Below are positions 25,676-34,052 of a stretch of 64,000 nucleotides of DNA, piece by piece. The stretch covers positions 44,804 to 108,803 of the forward strand of contig NZ_JBCHVB010000010.1 in assembly GCF_039023475.1 (NCBI RefSeq). The letters run 5' to 3'. The stretch comes from Erwinia sp039023475 (lineage in GTDB: Bacteria; Pseudomonadota; Gammaproteobacteria; Enterobacterales; Enterobacteriaceae). Position 1 is the first letter of the stretch; each line of letters opens with the position of its first letter. The notes under the pieces were generated by a model. It searched no databases. It was given only the letters and a program-made list of their open reading frames with translations, and was not told where the DNA came from. Made by a program: the position numbers and the translations under genes.

Positions 25676-26656
25676 ATGGCAAAACGTATACAAATCAGCC
25701 AGCATGGCGGGCCGGAAGTAATGGAGTTGGTGGAGGTCAGCCTGCCCGACCCGGCAGCGGGTGAGGTCGTGGTGGAGAATAAAGCCATCGGGATTAACTA
25801 TATCGACACCTATATCCGCAGCGGTCTCTATCCTGCCTCGCTGCCTTCCGGTCTGGGCACGGAAGCGGCGGGCGTGGTGAAAAGCGTGGGGGATGGCGTG
25901 ACGGCAGTGAAGCCCGGCGATCGCGTGGTTTATGCCCAGTCGGCGCTGGGCGCGTACAGTGAGTACCAGGCAGTGTCTGCCGATAAGCTGGCCCTGCTGC
26001 CGGAATGCATTTCGTTTGAGCAGGCGGCCGCCTCATTTCTGAAAGGCCTGACCGTGCACTATCTGCTGCGTCAGACTTATGTTGTCCAGCCCGATGAGGT
26101 TTTTGTTTTCCAGGCGGCCGCCGGCGGCGTGGGGCTGATCGCCTGCCAGTGGGCGAAGGCGCTGGGCGCACATCTGATAGGGACCGTAGGCTCCGCAGAG
26201 AAGGCTGACCGGGCGAAAAGCGCCGGAGCCTGGGCCACCATCAACTACCGTGAAGAAGATGTGGCGAGCCGCGTTGCTGAGCTGACCGACGGTAAAAAAG
26301 TGCGCGTCGTCTATGACTCCGTGGGCAAGGATACCTGGGAGTCCTCGCTCGATTGCCTTCAGCGACGTGGGCTGATGGTCAGCTTCGGCAATGCTTCAGG
26401 CCCGGTCACCGGCGTCGATCTGGCGATCCTGAATCAGAAAGGCTCTCTTTATGTTACCCGCCCTTCGCTCAATGGTTATATCACTTCCCGCGACGCACTG
26501 ACCCATGCCAGCAATGAGCTGTTCTCGCTGATCGCCAGCGGAGCGATTAAGGTTGACGTGCCGGACCAGCAGAAGTTCGCGCTGAAGGATGCGCAGCAGG
26601 CGCATAAGGCGCTGGAAAGCCGTGCCACTCAGGGCTCCAGCTTGCTGATCCCCTGA
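25676..26656 (+). CDS. qorA: NADPH:quinone oxidoreductase QorA
   Basis: This 326-residue zinc-free medium-chain reductase resembles E. coli Qor (327). It has the N-terminal GroES-like domain with NYIDTYIRSGLYP (about 41-53) and the NADPH-binding loop AAAGGVGLIACQWAKALGA (about 147-165). It carries out one-electron quinone reduction. The ATG at 25676 follows ACAGGAG with ideal spacing; an open frame continues upstream through antisense dnaB but is not coding. The qorA-dnaB-divergent arrangement is as in E. coli. Confidence 0.97.
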   Translation: MAKRIQISQHGGPEVMELVEVSLPDPAAGEVVVENKAIGINYIDTYIRSGLYPASLPSGLGTEAAGVVKSVGDGVTAVKPGDRVVYAQSALGAYSEYQAVSADKLALLPECISFEQAAASFLKGLTVHYLLRQTYVVQPDEVFVFQAAAGGVGLIACQWAKALGAHLIGTVGSAEKADRAKSAGAWATINYREEDVASRVAELTDGKKVRVVYDSVGKDTWESSLDCLQRRGLMVSFGNASGPVTGVDLAILNQKGSLYVTRPSLNGYITSRDALTHASNELFSLIASGAIKVDVPDQQKFALKDAQQAHKALESRATQGSSLLIP

Positions 26657-26750
26657 GCATAAAGACAGGCCAGGTGCGCTGCTGAGGCTTCTGCCCGGTC
26701 GGGAGCTGTGCCCTGTAGCTGGATTGCAGAGGCAAACGCCAGATATAAGA

Positions 26751-26785
26751 AGGGCTTCCCGCGGGAAGCCCTCTTCTTTCTTTTT
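26751..26785 (+). terminator. qorA terminator
   Basis: AGGGCTTCCC-GC-GGGAAGCCCT (26751-26772) is followed by CTTCTTTCTTTTTT. The remaining sequence to 26960 shows no gene or clear element. Confidence 0.85.
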
Positions 26786-26960
26786 TATCGTTCGCGCTGA
26801 ATGTAGGGTCCAGAGCGATGAATTTGTGTCAATTCAGTGAAGGCATCCTGCCAGAATTCATAAGTAAAAAATATGTTTAATTGCCGCACCGCTGGCGCAA
26901 TGTGCCATGATGTGATCCAGCCCGCATTCTGCTGGCAGAATAAATAGCCAACGTCTTGTT

Positions 26961-27191
26961 TTAACGGAATAAGCGGCGCCGGGTCCGCGAATGGGGCTTT
27001 TTACAGGCCCGGTAGATCCAGACGGCTACCAGCGCCAGCGCCAGCCATGGCAACATTTTTATAACAAAAGCCAGCATGCCGCCAAGCAGCATTATCAGGG
27101 TCGCCACTACCAGCGCGGCTATTACGCCCAGCAGGGAAATACCGGTGAGCATCAGCATCAGAAAGAAGCCAAGGACGAATAAGATTTCCAT
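26961..27191 (-). CDS. pspG: Phage shock protein G
   Basis: The protein is 76 residues with two long membrane helices (about 3-28 and 31-60) and a basic tail, and begins MEILFVLGFFLMLMLTG like E. coli PspG. It is the effector of the Psp envelope-stress response encoded away from pspABCDE. It has its own sigma-54-type promoter upstream. The position between qorA and dusA is that of E. coli. Confidence 0.95.
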   Translation of the reverse strand: MEILFVLGFFLMLMLTGISLLGVIAALVVATLIMLLGGMLAFVIKMLPWLALALVAVWIYRACKKPHSRTRRRLFR

Positions 27192-27227
27192 CAGGGTCGC
27201 TCCATAAAATAGTTTCTCAACAGGTAT

Positions 27228-27243
27228 TACAAGAAACGTGCCA
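27228..27243 (-). promoter_or_regulatory. Sigma-54 promoter of pspG
   Basis: On the minus strand TGGCACG-TTTC-TTGTA matches the -24/-12 consensus TGGCACG-N4-TTGCW with one change in the -12 part. It is 37-52 bp before the pspG start, as expected for a PspF-dependent promoter. Confidence 0.75.
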
Positions 27244-27474
27244 GCATGTCTTTTTAACTAACCCTTTGAATTGATGGCAACAGTATCACCATTCCGCCCA
27301 AAAGCCTGGTGAAATTGCTTATAAATTAGTTAAAAATTAACGAAATGGATGACGTATTCTCGTAGAGAGGCGGTTCTTATGCGGGTAAGACGTGGAGAAG
27401 TGCCGCAGAATTGCGGCAGCTTATTCGGAAAGCAGGAACGATCGGCCCCTTTTTATCAGGGCCGAAGGCTGGAT

Positions 27475-28470
27475 TCAGGCCGTCGCCGGGATCTTGTCGG
27501 CGACCAGCGCCAGCGCCTGCTCCACCGTGTCAATATTTGCCCCTGGCTTGTGCGCATTTTCGCTCAGATGGCGGCGCCACTGACGTGCGCCAGGGATACC
27601 CTGGAACAGACCAAGCATATGGCGGGTGATATGGCCCAGATAGGTGCCCGTGGCCAGCTCCCGCTCAATATAGGGATACATTGAACGCACTACCGCGACC
27701 GGATCAACCTGAGGCGCATCGCTGCCAAAAAGTTCACGATCCACCTGCGCCAGCAGGCCCGGGTTCTGATAGGCCTCACGCCCCATCATCACGCCGTCCA
27801 GATGCTGCAAGTGCACCTTCGCCTCTGCCAGCGTTTTCACCCCGCCGTTGATCGCCAGGGTCAGATGCGGGAAATCGCGCTTGAGCTGATAGACGCGCTC
27901 ATAGTCCAGCGGCGGGATTTCACGGTTTTCCTTCGGGCTCAGGCCAGAAAGCCAGGCTTTGCGGGCATGGATGATAAACATCTCGCAGCCGCCCTGCTCA
28001 GAAACCTGACGGATAAAATCACAGAGAAATTCGTAGCTGTCCTGATCATCAATACCGATACGGGTTTTCACCGTAACCGGGATCGAAACCTTATCCCGCA
28101 TCGCCTTAATCCCGTCAGCTACCAGCGCCGCTTCCCCCATCAGACAGGCACCAAACCGTCCGTTCTGGACGCGATCGGAGGGGCAGCCTACGTTGAGGTT
28201 AACTTCGTTATAGCCACGCGCCTCCGCCTGGGCGGCGCATTGCGCCAGCGCTGCGGGGTCGCTGCCGCCAAGCTGAAGGGCAACCGGCTGCTCCTCCTGG
28301 CTCCAGGCCAGATAGTCGCCTTTACCGTGAATAATGGCACCGGTGGTCACCATTTCGGTATAGAGCAAGGCCTGGCGTGTGAGCTGGCGGTGAAAGTAGC
28401 GGCAGTGCCGATCGGTCCAGTCGAGCATCGGGGCGATGGAAAAGCGGTGTGCAGGTAAACTCTGGGTCAT
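27475..28470 (-). CDS. dusA: tRNA-dihydrouridine(20/20a) synthase DusA
   Basis: This 331-residue FMN-dependent TIM-barrel enzyme reduces U20/U20a in tRNA D-loops. The catalytic cysteine lies in NLNVGCPSDRVQNGRFGACLM (in parts about 92-111). FMN-binding residues are visible in TVKTRIG (about 144-150), FIIHARKAWLSGLSP and INGGV (about 210). The N-terminal RFSIAPMLDWTDRHCRYF is typical of DusA rather than DusB/C. It is in its conserved place between pspG and zur, with a hairpin and no clear T-run downstream. Confidence 0.97.
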   Translation of the reverse strand: MTQSLPAHRFSIAPMLDWTDRHCRYFHRQLTRQALLYTEMVTTGAIIHGKGDYLAWSQEEQPVALQLGGSDPAALAQCAAQAEARGYNEVNLNVGCPSDRVQNGRFGACLMGEAALVADGIKAMRDKVSIPVTVKTRIGIDDQDSYEFLCDFIRQVSEQGGCEMFIIHARKAWLSGLSPKENREIPPLDYERVYQLKRDFPHLTLAINGGVKTLAEAKVHLQHLDGVMMGREAYQNPGLLAQVDRELFGSDAPQVDPVAVVRSMYPYIERELATGTYLGHITRHMLGLFQGIPGARQWRRHLSENAHKPGANIDTVEQALALVADKIPATA

Positions 28471-28562
28471 AAAGCGCGCAAACTCGGATAATTAACAAAT
28501 GATGATATTGTGCGCAATGATACCATGCCCTGCCGTAGCAGGCCTACTACCGGGTTGAGATA

Positions 28563-28587
28563 TCGGGCGCGCGGGCTGCGCACCCGA
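28563..28587 (-). terminator. Hairpin after the traF-like gene
   Basis: On the minus strand TCGGGTGCGC and GCGCGCCCGA pair around AGCCC. It begins 7 bp after the stop codon. The T-run is poor, so it may be a terminator or only a stabilising hairpin. Confidence 0.5.
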
Positions 28588-28593
28588 CAGGGT

Positions 28594-29835
28594 TCAGAAG
28601 GTAAAGCTCAGCTGAGCCGCGGCACCCCAGGTATTGTCATCCCCTTTCATACCGGCCAGATCCAGGTGAACCTTATTAAACGGCGACAGGCCAAAACCTG
28701 CGGTGATTACGTCGGTATCATTGGATTTCATATCCGCACGGTAACCCGCGCGCAGCTGGAGCCAGCTCAGCAGCCGGTATTCCGCGCCCACGCCCGCATA
28801 CTGGCTTTCACCCTGCGTTTTAAATCGTTTAGTCGGCGTAATATCCACATCCAGCGCGGTGGTCAGGCGATCGGTATGGAACGACACTCCCGGCGTGACG
28901 ATGGGTGCGATCTGGTAGGTATCCTTGTAGCCGTTGACCTCTTTTGTCTCAATATCGCGGGAAATCAGGTTCTGTGCACTCAGGCCCAGCGTCCAGTTTT
29001 CACCAATATCGGTCGCCACACCGGCATCCATGTTGAAGCCCGTATCGGTATTTTTATACCGTCCTTCGGTGAAGTCTGACTTGTCGTAGTTATAAACCGA
29101 AGCGCTGTAGTTATACAGGTAGGTCTTCTGGAGTTTAGGCGTCACGCCGAACGAGACCGGATGGCCCGCGATGATAAACTCGTGAGCAACGGCGATGCCG
29201 TAATCATACACAATCGCACCACGCCCGAGCGCGGCGGAGGTCAGGTTATCCTGGTCGCCCGGCTGAGGAACTCTCAAACCATCAGCCACGCTTTGCAGGT
29301 AGTCAATGTCACCCTGGCTTACCGCGGTAGTGACGTGCGCCGTCCCATAGGCTTTGGTGACAAAAGCAAAAGGCAGAACGCTATTGGGAATGGTGACGGC
29401 TACCGCCGCTCCGGCTGTACCATAAGCTTCGCCATTTTTAATGCCGCGCAGCTGATCGGCGAGATCGCCTGCGGCGGCCCGTGCCCGTGGAATATCGGCG
29501 AAGGTAATGCCGTTACGGGCAATATCCTGGTAACGATCGACGCTGTCGGTCAGATCGTCCACCTTATCAATCAGTTTGTTCTTATCAGAGAGCTGCGCAC
29601 CCGCCGCTGGGAGAATAATGCTGACATCATCTTCAGGCTGCGCTTTGGTCATCAGCGCCGGGTTAGCCAGCACCGCACTACCATAGGAGGAAGAGGCGAC
29701 GCCGGTTCCCCCCATCGCATCATTACGCGCATCGTAATAATTGCCTGCCGCAAGGGCGCTTAAAGGAGCCAGAAACAGGACGGGAAAAACCGCTGTCCGG
29801 GAAAACCTGTTCAACTTGATGATTTTAGAAGCCAT
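28594..29835 (-). CDS. TraF-like outer-membrane protein (conjugal transfer TraF superfamily)
   Basis: The product is 413 residues with a signal peptide cleaved after LSALA (about residue 29), then GNYYDARNDAMGGTGVASSSYGSAVLANPAL, the opening of the family of beta-barrel proteins annotated as F-plasmid TraF-like (PF13729). The remainder alternates short polar and aromatic strands and ends AAQLSFTF with a C-terminal Phe, as outer-membrane barrels do. There is no conjugation gene nearby, so transfer is not its job; the FadL-like N-terminus suggests transport or a structural role. It is divergent from zur, with a 470-bp gap. Confidence 0.82.
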   Translation of the reverse strand: MASKIIKLNRFSRTAVFPVLFLAPLSALAAGNYYDARNDAMGGTGVASSSYGSAVLANPALMTKAQPEDDVSIILPAAGAQLSDKNKLIDKVDDLTDSVDRYQDIARNGITFADIPRARAAAGDLADQLRGIKNGEAYGTAGAAVAVTIPNSVLPFAFVTKAYGTAHVTTAVSQGDIDYLQSVADGLRVPQPGDQDNLTSAALGRGAIVYDYGIAVAHEFIIAGHPVSFGVTPKLQKTYLYNYSASVYNYDKSDFTEGRYKNTDTGFNMDAGVATDIGENWTLGLSAQNLISRDIETKEVNGYKDTYQIAPIVTPGVSFHTDRLTTALDVDITPTKRFKTQGESQYAGVGAEYRLLSWLQLRAGYRADMKSNDTDVITAGFGLSPFNKVHLDLAGMKGDDNTWGAAAQLSFTF

Positions 29836-29985
29836 ATTACTTTAACCCACCCAGAAAAGGAGAAGCGCTCGACGTAAGCGTGCGAAGTCCAACTACGAGC
29901 ATAATGAACATAAAGGCAGCAATTCATTGCCCTGAAGTCAGTCATAAAGCGCGGGCTTATCAGCGCATTGGCGAGTTATTTATCT

Positions 29986-30015
29986 GTTATCAGGCTAATC
30001 GATAAGCCTGATAAC
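29986..30015. repeat. Perfect 11-bp inverted repeat upstream of the traF-like gene
   Basis: GTTATCAGGCT, loop AATCGATA, then AGCCTGATAAC. There is no T-run. A related block GGCTTATCAG occurs at 29954-29963. It lies 151 bp before the traF-like start and 291 bp before zur, and could be an operator or a leader hairpin. Confidence 0.85.
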
Positions 30016-30265
30016 TCAGTATTTTGCGGGAAATATCCTGCAATGCCCTGTTTCAAGGTAGTCAGAAACGTCCCAGGCTGCAAATCACATTAGAACCCTT
30101 TCACCTGAAATGCGTGGACCTGTCAGAATCAGAGCCTTTGGTGAGTTTTTTTTAAGTTTAAGGCCTGAGTCAAATACCACTCATTACCAGAGCATTTTTG
30201 TTACATCAGGAGCGCGTTTTGTATGACGAGGGACGGCGGCAGGAGATTCGGCGTTTTGGCACGGG

Positions 30266-30280
30266 CGTGATAATATAACA
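30266..30280. promoter_or_regulatory. Candidate Zur operator upstream of zur
   Basis: The minus-strand sequence TGTTATATTATCACG matches the core of the E. coli znu operator (TGTTATAATATCACA) at 13 of 15 positions. It ends 25 bp before the zur start codon, where it would cover the promoter. Confidence 0.5.
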
Positions 30281-30305
30281 ACTGAAACCAGCCTGAGGGG
30301 GAATT

Positions 30306-30848
30306 ATGACCATTCACAGTCCTGAAAAAATTCTGTCGCAGGCGGAAAGCCTCTGCCAGCAGCGCAACGTCAGGCTGACGCCTCAGCGAATGGAAGTGCT
30401 GCGCCTGATGAGTCAGCATCATGGCGCTATCAGCGCCTATGACCTGCTCGATCTGCTGCGGGCCAGCGAGCCGCAGGCCAAACCGCCTACCGTCTATCGC
30501 GCGCTGGACTTCCTGCTTGAGCAGGGATTTGTGCATCGCGTTGAATCAACCAACAGCTACGTGGTTTGCCATCATTTCGAGGAACCGTCGCACTCCTCGG
30601 CCATGCTGATTTGCGATCGCTGTGGCTCCGTCGCCGAGCAACATGCGGATGGCGTGGAAAGCATCTTAAAAACGCTGGCCCTGCCCTCTGGCTTTGTGCT
30701 GGCGCACAGCATTATTGAAGCTCATGGGTTATGCCGCGGCTGCGTTGAGGTGGAAGCCTGTACTCATCAGGAAGCGTGCCAGCACGATCATACGGTAACG
30801 ACAGCTAAAAAGCGTGGTCGTCAGGATCAAGCGAAGCTGAAGCCTTAG
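30306..30848 (+). CDS. zur: Zinc uptake regulator Zur
   Basis: This 180-residue Fur-family repressor shuts off zinc import when zinc is replete. The winged helix occupies about 24-82 (RLTPQRMEVLRLM ... PPTVYRALDFLLEQGFVHRVES) and the structural zinc cysteines are Cys103, Cys106, Cys143 and Cys146, as in E. coli Zur (171 residues). His- and Cys-rich DNA-binding/regulatory residues (CHHFEEPSHSS) are present. The C-terminus is a little longer and basic. Gene order relative to yjbJ and dinF is that of E. coli. Confidence 0.97.
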   Translation: MTIHSPEKILSQAESLCQQRNVRLTPQRMEVLRLMSQHHGAISAYDLLDLLRASEPQAKPPTVYRALDFLLEQGFVHRVESTNSYVVCHHFEEPSHSSAMLICDRCGSVAEQHADGVESILKTLALPSGFVLAHSIIEAHGLCRGCVEVEACTHQEACQHDHTVTTAKKRGRQDQAKLKP

Positions 30849-30984
30849 TAAGATAGCGCTCTGTTGAGTGAATAGGGTGCTGTCGAATGGGGGTACGTCA
30901 TGGGAAAAGAATTAAGCGGCACGGTCCGTGTGCCTGGGTAGGAGCATCATCCTGAAAGTCTTATCGTGCTGAGTGTGTGGCGTA

Positions 30985-31194
30985 TCAGAAACGATGGTTA
31001 TTGGTGGTTTCCCAGTCGCTGACTTCTTTCTCAGCCTGGTCTTTAGCATACCCGTAGCGTTCCTGAATTTTACCTACGAGCTGATCGCGTTTGCCTTCCA
31101 CAACGGTCATATCGTCGTCGGTCAGCTTGCCCCACTGCTCTTTCATTTTACCTTTAAACTGCTTCCAGTTACCGCCGGCTTCGTCGTTATTCAT
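30985..31194 (-). CDS. yjbJ: CsbD family protein YjbJ
   Basis: The product is a 69-residue hydrophilic, helical protein that begins MNNDEAGGNWKQFKGKMKEQWGKL, nearly the same as E. coli YjbJ. CsbD-family proteins are abundant in stationary phase or stress, but their action is unknown. The ATG at 31194 follows GGAGAGAAAAG; the five extra upstream codons in the open frame are not used. It is downstream of dinF on the same strand with a 232-bp gap, so it probably has its own promoter. Confidence 0.94.
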   Translation of the reverse strand: MNNDEAGGNWKQFKGKMKEQWGKLTDDDMTVVEGKRDQLVGKIQERYGYAKDQAEKEVSDWETTNNHRF

Positions 31195-31426
31195 CTTTTC
31201 TCTCCTCAACCTCTGGGGTAAACAGCATTAGTCTTTTCGTCCCGACAATGGGTTAACAGCAAAATAAAAAGCTGCTTAATTGCCTGACGTAAGGATAATT
31301 GTAGTAGAAGATGAAGATTTTGCACGTTACGACAAATCCGAGCTCAACCCGGCGCTAAAGAAAGTCGCTATTGCACTGACCTGAACGGTCAGTGCGGAGG
31401 CTTGCGCAGTAAGAGAGTTTGGGACG

Positions 31427-32752
31427 TTAAGCGAACCACGTGCCATGACGCCAGTGCCGTCGCCACACCCACCACAGCGTAATGCCGCGCAACAGCAGAA
31501 ACACCGTTATTGCCAGCCACAGACCATGGTTACCCAGCACCGGCACCGTAAATAAGGTCAGGCCATAACCCAGCGCGGCGACGGCCATGCCATTACGCAT
31601 TTCGGCTGCGCGCGTGGCGCCAATAAACATCCCGTCCAGCAAATAGCACCACACGCCGCAAACCGGCAGGACAATCTGCCAGAAAAGATAGCTATCCGCC
31701 CGCTGGCGAAGCTCAGGTAGTGAGGTCAGCAGCGCCACAATATCCGGGCCCGTCACCGCGTAGATCAGTGAAAATAACAGAGCCACCAGTCCCGCCTGCC
31801 GGCAGGCAGCATGCCAGACACGCAGTAATTTATGGCTGTCCCGGGCGCCATACGCCTCACCTGACGTCGCCTCAACGGCATAGGCGAAGCCATCAAGCGC
31901 ATAGGCGGTGAAGGTCAGAAACATCAGCAGCACCGCATTGACCGCCACAATATCGCTCCCTAAGCGTGCGCCGGACAGCGTCAGTGAGACAAAGCAAAGC
32001 TGTAACAGCAGCGAGCGCAGCATAATGTCGCGGTTGAGCCTGAGCAGACGGCCAATATCACCCCGCCATGACTTTATCAGTAAAGCGAACTGTATCCCCC
32101 GCAGCTTCATTACCTTCTGCACCATCAGCAGCCCGATTGCCAGCGTACAATATTCAGCAATTACGGTTGCCGCAGCGGCGCCCTCCACGCCCCAGCCGAG
32201 CCCCACGACAAACCAGAGGTCGAGCACAATATTCACCACGTTGCCCACCACCAGCAGGATAACGGGCGCCCGGGCATACTGAACCCCAAGCAGCCAGCCG
32301 AGCAGGACAAGGTTTCCCAGCATGGCGGGCGCACTGAGCCAGCGAATATTCATAAACAGAGCGGCCTGATGCAGCACCGCCGGATCGCCGCCAACCAGGC
32401 CCAGCGCCAGCTGCGTAAGGGGTGACTGACAGAGGATAAAGCCGACACCGGCGACAGCGGCAATCATGAGCGGCTGCATTAACGCCTTCGCAAGCGCGGG
32501 TTTATCCCCCGCGCCAAACGCCTGCGCGGTCAGTCCCGTGGTGCTCATCCGCAGAAACAGCAGCAGCATAAAGAGAAAGCTGGTCACGGTGGTTCCGACG
32601 GCCACGCCGCCTAAATAGACCGGACTGTCCAGATGACCGATAACGGCGGTATCCACCAGGCCCAGCAGCGGCACGGTGATATTAGAGAGGATCATGGGCA
32701 GCGCGAGGCGCCAGAGGTGCTTATCGGAGGAGGTGAAGAATCGCATCAGCAT
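31427..32752 (-). CDS. dinF: MATE family transporter DinF
   Basis: The protein is 441 residues with 12 membrane segments and the typical opening SSDKHLWRLALPMILSNITVPLLGLVDTAVIGHLD. DinF is a multidrug/toxin extrusion protein of the inner membrane, induced by DNA damage and reported to protect against oxidative and bile-salt stress. It follows lexA by 96 bp on the same strand, so it is in the lexA SOS operon. Two closely spaced ATGs (32752, 32746) could both start it. Confidence 0.95.
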   Translation of the reverse strand: MLMRFFTSSDKHLWRLALPMILSNITVPLLGLVDTAVIGHLDSPVYLGGVAVGTTVTSFLFMLLLFLRMSTTGLTAQAFGAGDKPALAKALMQPLMIAAVAGVGFILCQSPLTQLALGLVGGDPAVLHQAALFMNIRWLSAPAMLGNLVLLGWLLGVQYARAPVILLVVGNVVNIVLDLWFVVGLGWGVEGAAAATVIAEYCTLAIGLLMVQKVMKLRGIQFALLIKSWRGDIGRLLRLNRDIMLRSLLLQLCFVSLTLSGARLGSDIVAVNAVLLMFLTFTAYALDGFAYAVEATSGEAYGARDSHKLLRVWHAACRQAGLVALLFSLIYAVTGPDIVALLTSLPELRQRADSYLFWQIVLPVCGVWCYLLDGMFIGATRAAEMRNGMAVAALGYGLTLFTVPVLGNHGLWLAITVFLLLRGITLWWVWRRHWRHGTWFA

Positions 32753-32848
32753 AAACTCAGCGATGGCCGGAGAGAAATCCGCTGCGACCGGGGAAGCCGC
32801 AGCGGCAGGAGCGCAGCACGGGCTTGCCGTGCTTCAGGGCATCTGTGC

Positions 32849-33457
32849 TTAGAGCCAGTTACCGTTGCGGATCACGCCGACGGCCAGCCCTTCAATCGAA
32901 AGCGTATGCTCGCGCAGATCGATGACGATCGGCTTGAACTCGCTGTTTTCCGGCAGCAGATGAACCACGTTGCCCTGCTTCTTCAGGCGCTTAACGGTAA
33001 CCTCATCATCAATACGGGCGACCACGACCTGACCGTTACGCACATCCTGGGTTTTATGCACCGCCAGCAGGTCGCCGTCCATAATGCCGATATCCTTCAT
33101 CGACATGCCGCTGACGCGCAGCAGGAAGTCGGCGCCAGGCTTAAACAGGTCGGGATCGACCTGATAGTGGCCTTCAATATGCTGCTCGGCCAGCAGTGGC
33201 TCGCCGGCGGCCACGCGGCCAATCAGCGGCAGTCCGGTCTCTTCTTCCATCATCAGACGGATGCCGCGCGAGGCGCCCGAGACAATCTCAATCACGCCTT
33301 TACGCGCCAGCGCTTTAAGATGCTCTTCTGCGGCGTTCGGGGAGCGGAAACCCAGCTGCGTGGCGATTTCCGCCCGCGTCGGCGGCATGCCGGTCTGGTT
33401 AATATGGTCGCGAATCAGGTCGTAAACCTGCTGCTGCCTTGCCGTTAGTGCTTTCAT
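32849..33457 (-). CDS. lexA: SOS repressor LexA
   Basis: The product is 202 residues. The winged helix is in 1-70 (TRAEIATQLGFRSPNAAEEHLKAL), the self-cleavage site is Ala84-Gly85 in GRVAAGEPL, and the protease dyad is Ser119 (SGMSM) and Lys156 (TVKRL), all at E. coli positions. RecA-ssDNA filaments stimulate its self-cleavage and release the SOS genes. Two LexA boxes precede it, so it represses itself, and dinF follows in the same operon. Confidence 0.99.
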   Translation of the reverse strand: MKALTARQQQVYDLIRDHINQTGMPPTRAEIATQLGFRSPNAAEEHLKALARKGVIEIVSGASRGIRLMMEEETGLPLIGRVAAGEPLLAEQHIEGHYQVDPDLFKPGADFLLRVSGMSMKDIGIMDGDLLAVHKTQDVRNGQVVVARIDDEVTVKRLKKQGNVVHLLPENSEFKPIVIDLREHTLSIEGLAVGVIRNGNWL

Positions 33458-33465
33458 CCCGCCCC

Positions 33466-33501
33466 CTGGTTGTTTATACAGTCGACTGTGAGTATATACA
33501 G
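33466..33501. promoter_or_regulatory. Two LexA boxes of the lexA-dinF operon
   Basis: CTG-GTTGTTTATA-CAG (33466-33481) and CTG-TGAGTATATA-CAG (33486-33501) both fit CTG-N10-CAG. The pair, 20 bp apart start to start, is the same arrangement as in E. coli. Confidence 0.95.
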
Positions 33502-33564
33502 GTATTTGCAGGATGAAAACCTAAAGATCAAGAATTAACCGCAGATGACGCAATTCTGGAAAGG

Positions 33565-33933
33565 CTATCGCAAAAGCGGCAGCAAAAGCATCAGCCAGAC
33601 CGCGATGGCGAGCAGGATTGCCAGCAGCACCGCCGCCGATCCCATGTCTTTAGCCCGCCCCGCCAGCGGATGAATTTCGCTGCCGATCCGGTCAACCACC
33701 GCCTCAATGGCGCTGTTGAGGATCTCCACGATAATCACCAGCACCACAGAGCCAATCAGAAGAACACGCGTAACCGGGTCAACGTCCAGCCAGCAGGCCA
33801 GAATGATAGCGACGAGGACGGCGACCGCTTCCTGGCGGAAAGCCGCTTCATGCTGCCAGGCGGCCCGCAATCCCTGCCAGGAATACCCTGCCGCTTTGAT
33901 GATCCGGGTCAAACCGGTGACGTTATTTGCCAT
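33565..33933 (-). CDS. dgkA: Diacylglycerol kinase DgkA
   Basis: The 122-residue product (same length as E. coli) is a small integral-membrane kinase that recycles diacylglycerol from membrane-derived oligosaccharide synthesis to phosphatidate. It has an N-terminal amphipathic helix, three membrane helices and the catalytic segment EILNSAIEAVVDRIG (about 70-84). The ATG at 33933 gives the family start MANNVTGLTRII. It is divergent from plsB, another phosphatidate-pathway gene. Confidence 0.97.
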   Translation of the reverse strand: MANNVTGLTRIIKAAGYSWQGLRAAWQHEAAFRQEAVAVLVAIILACWLDVDPVTRVLLIGSVVLVIIVEILNSAIEAVVDRIGSEIHPLAGRAKDMGSAAVLLAILLAIAVWLMLLLPLLR

Positions 33934-34052
33934 AATGAGGGAACCCTTTGTGATGTTTAACGTCAATGTCTGGGTGGCGCACTTTTTGCAACATCACAGA
34001 TCTCACTGGCGCTTTCTGGTATGCTTGCGGCGCTTTGCTAACAAGAGGCTTC

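Larger units (their letters stand above)
29836..30305. other. Divergent region between traF-like gene and zur
   Basis: These 470 bp carry both promoters, a perfect 11-bp inverted repeat at 29986-30015 and a Zur-box-like sequence at 30266-30280. No small gene was recognised. Confidence 0.5.

Noticed and set aside
31373..31395. 9-bp hairpin after dinF as a terminator
   Set aside because: The stem is good but no T-run follows on the minus strand, so it was not listed as a terminator.
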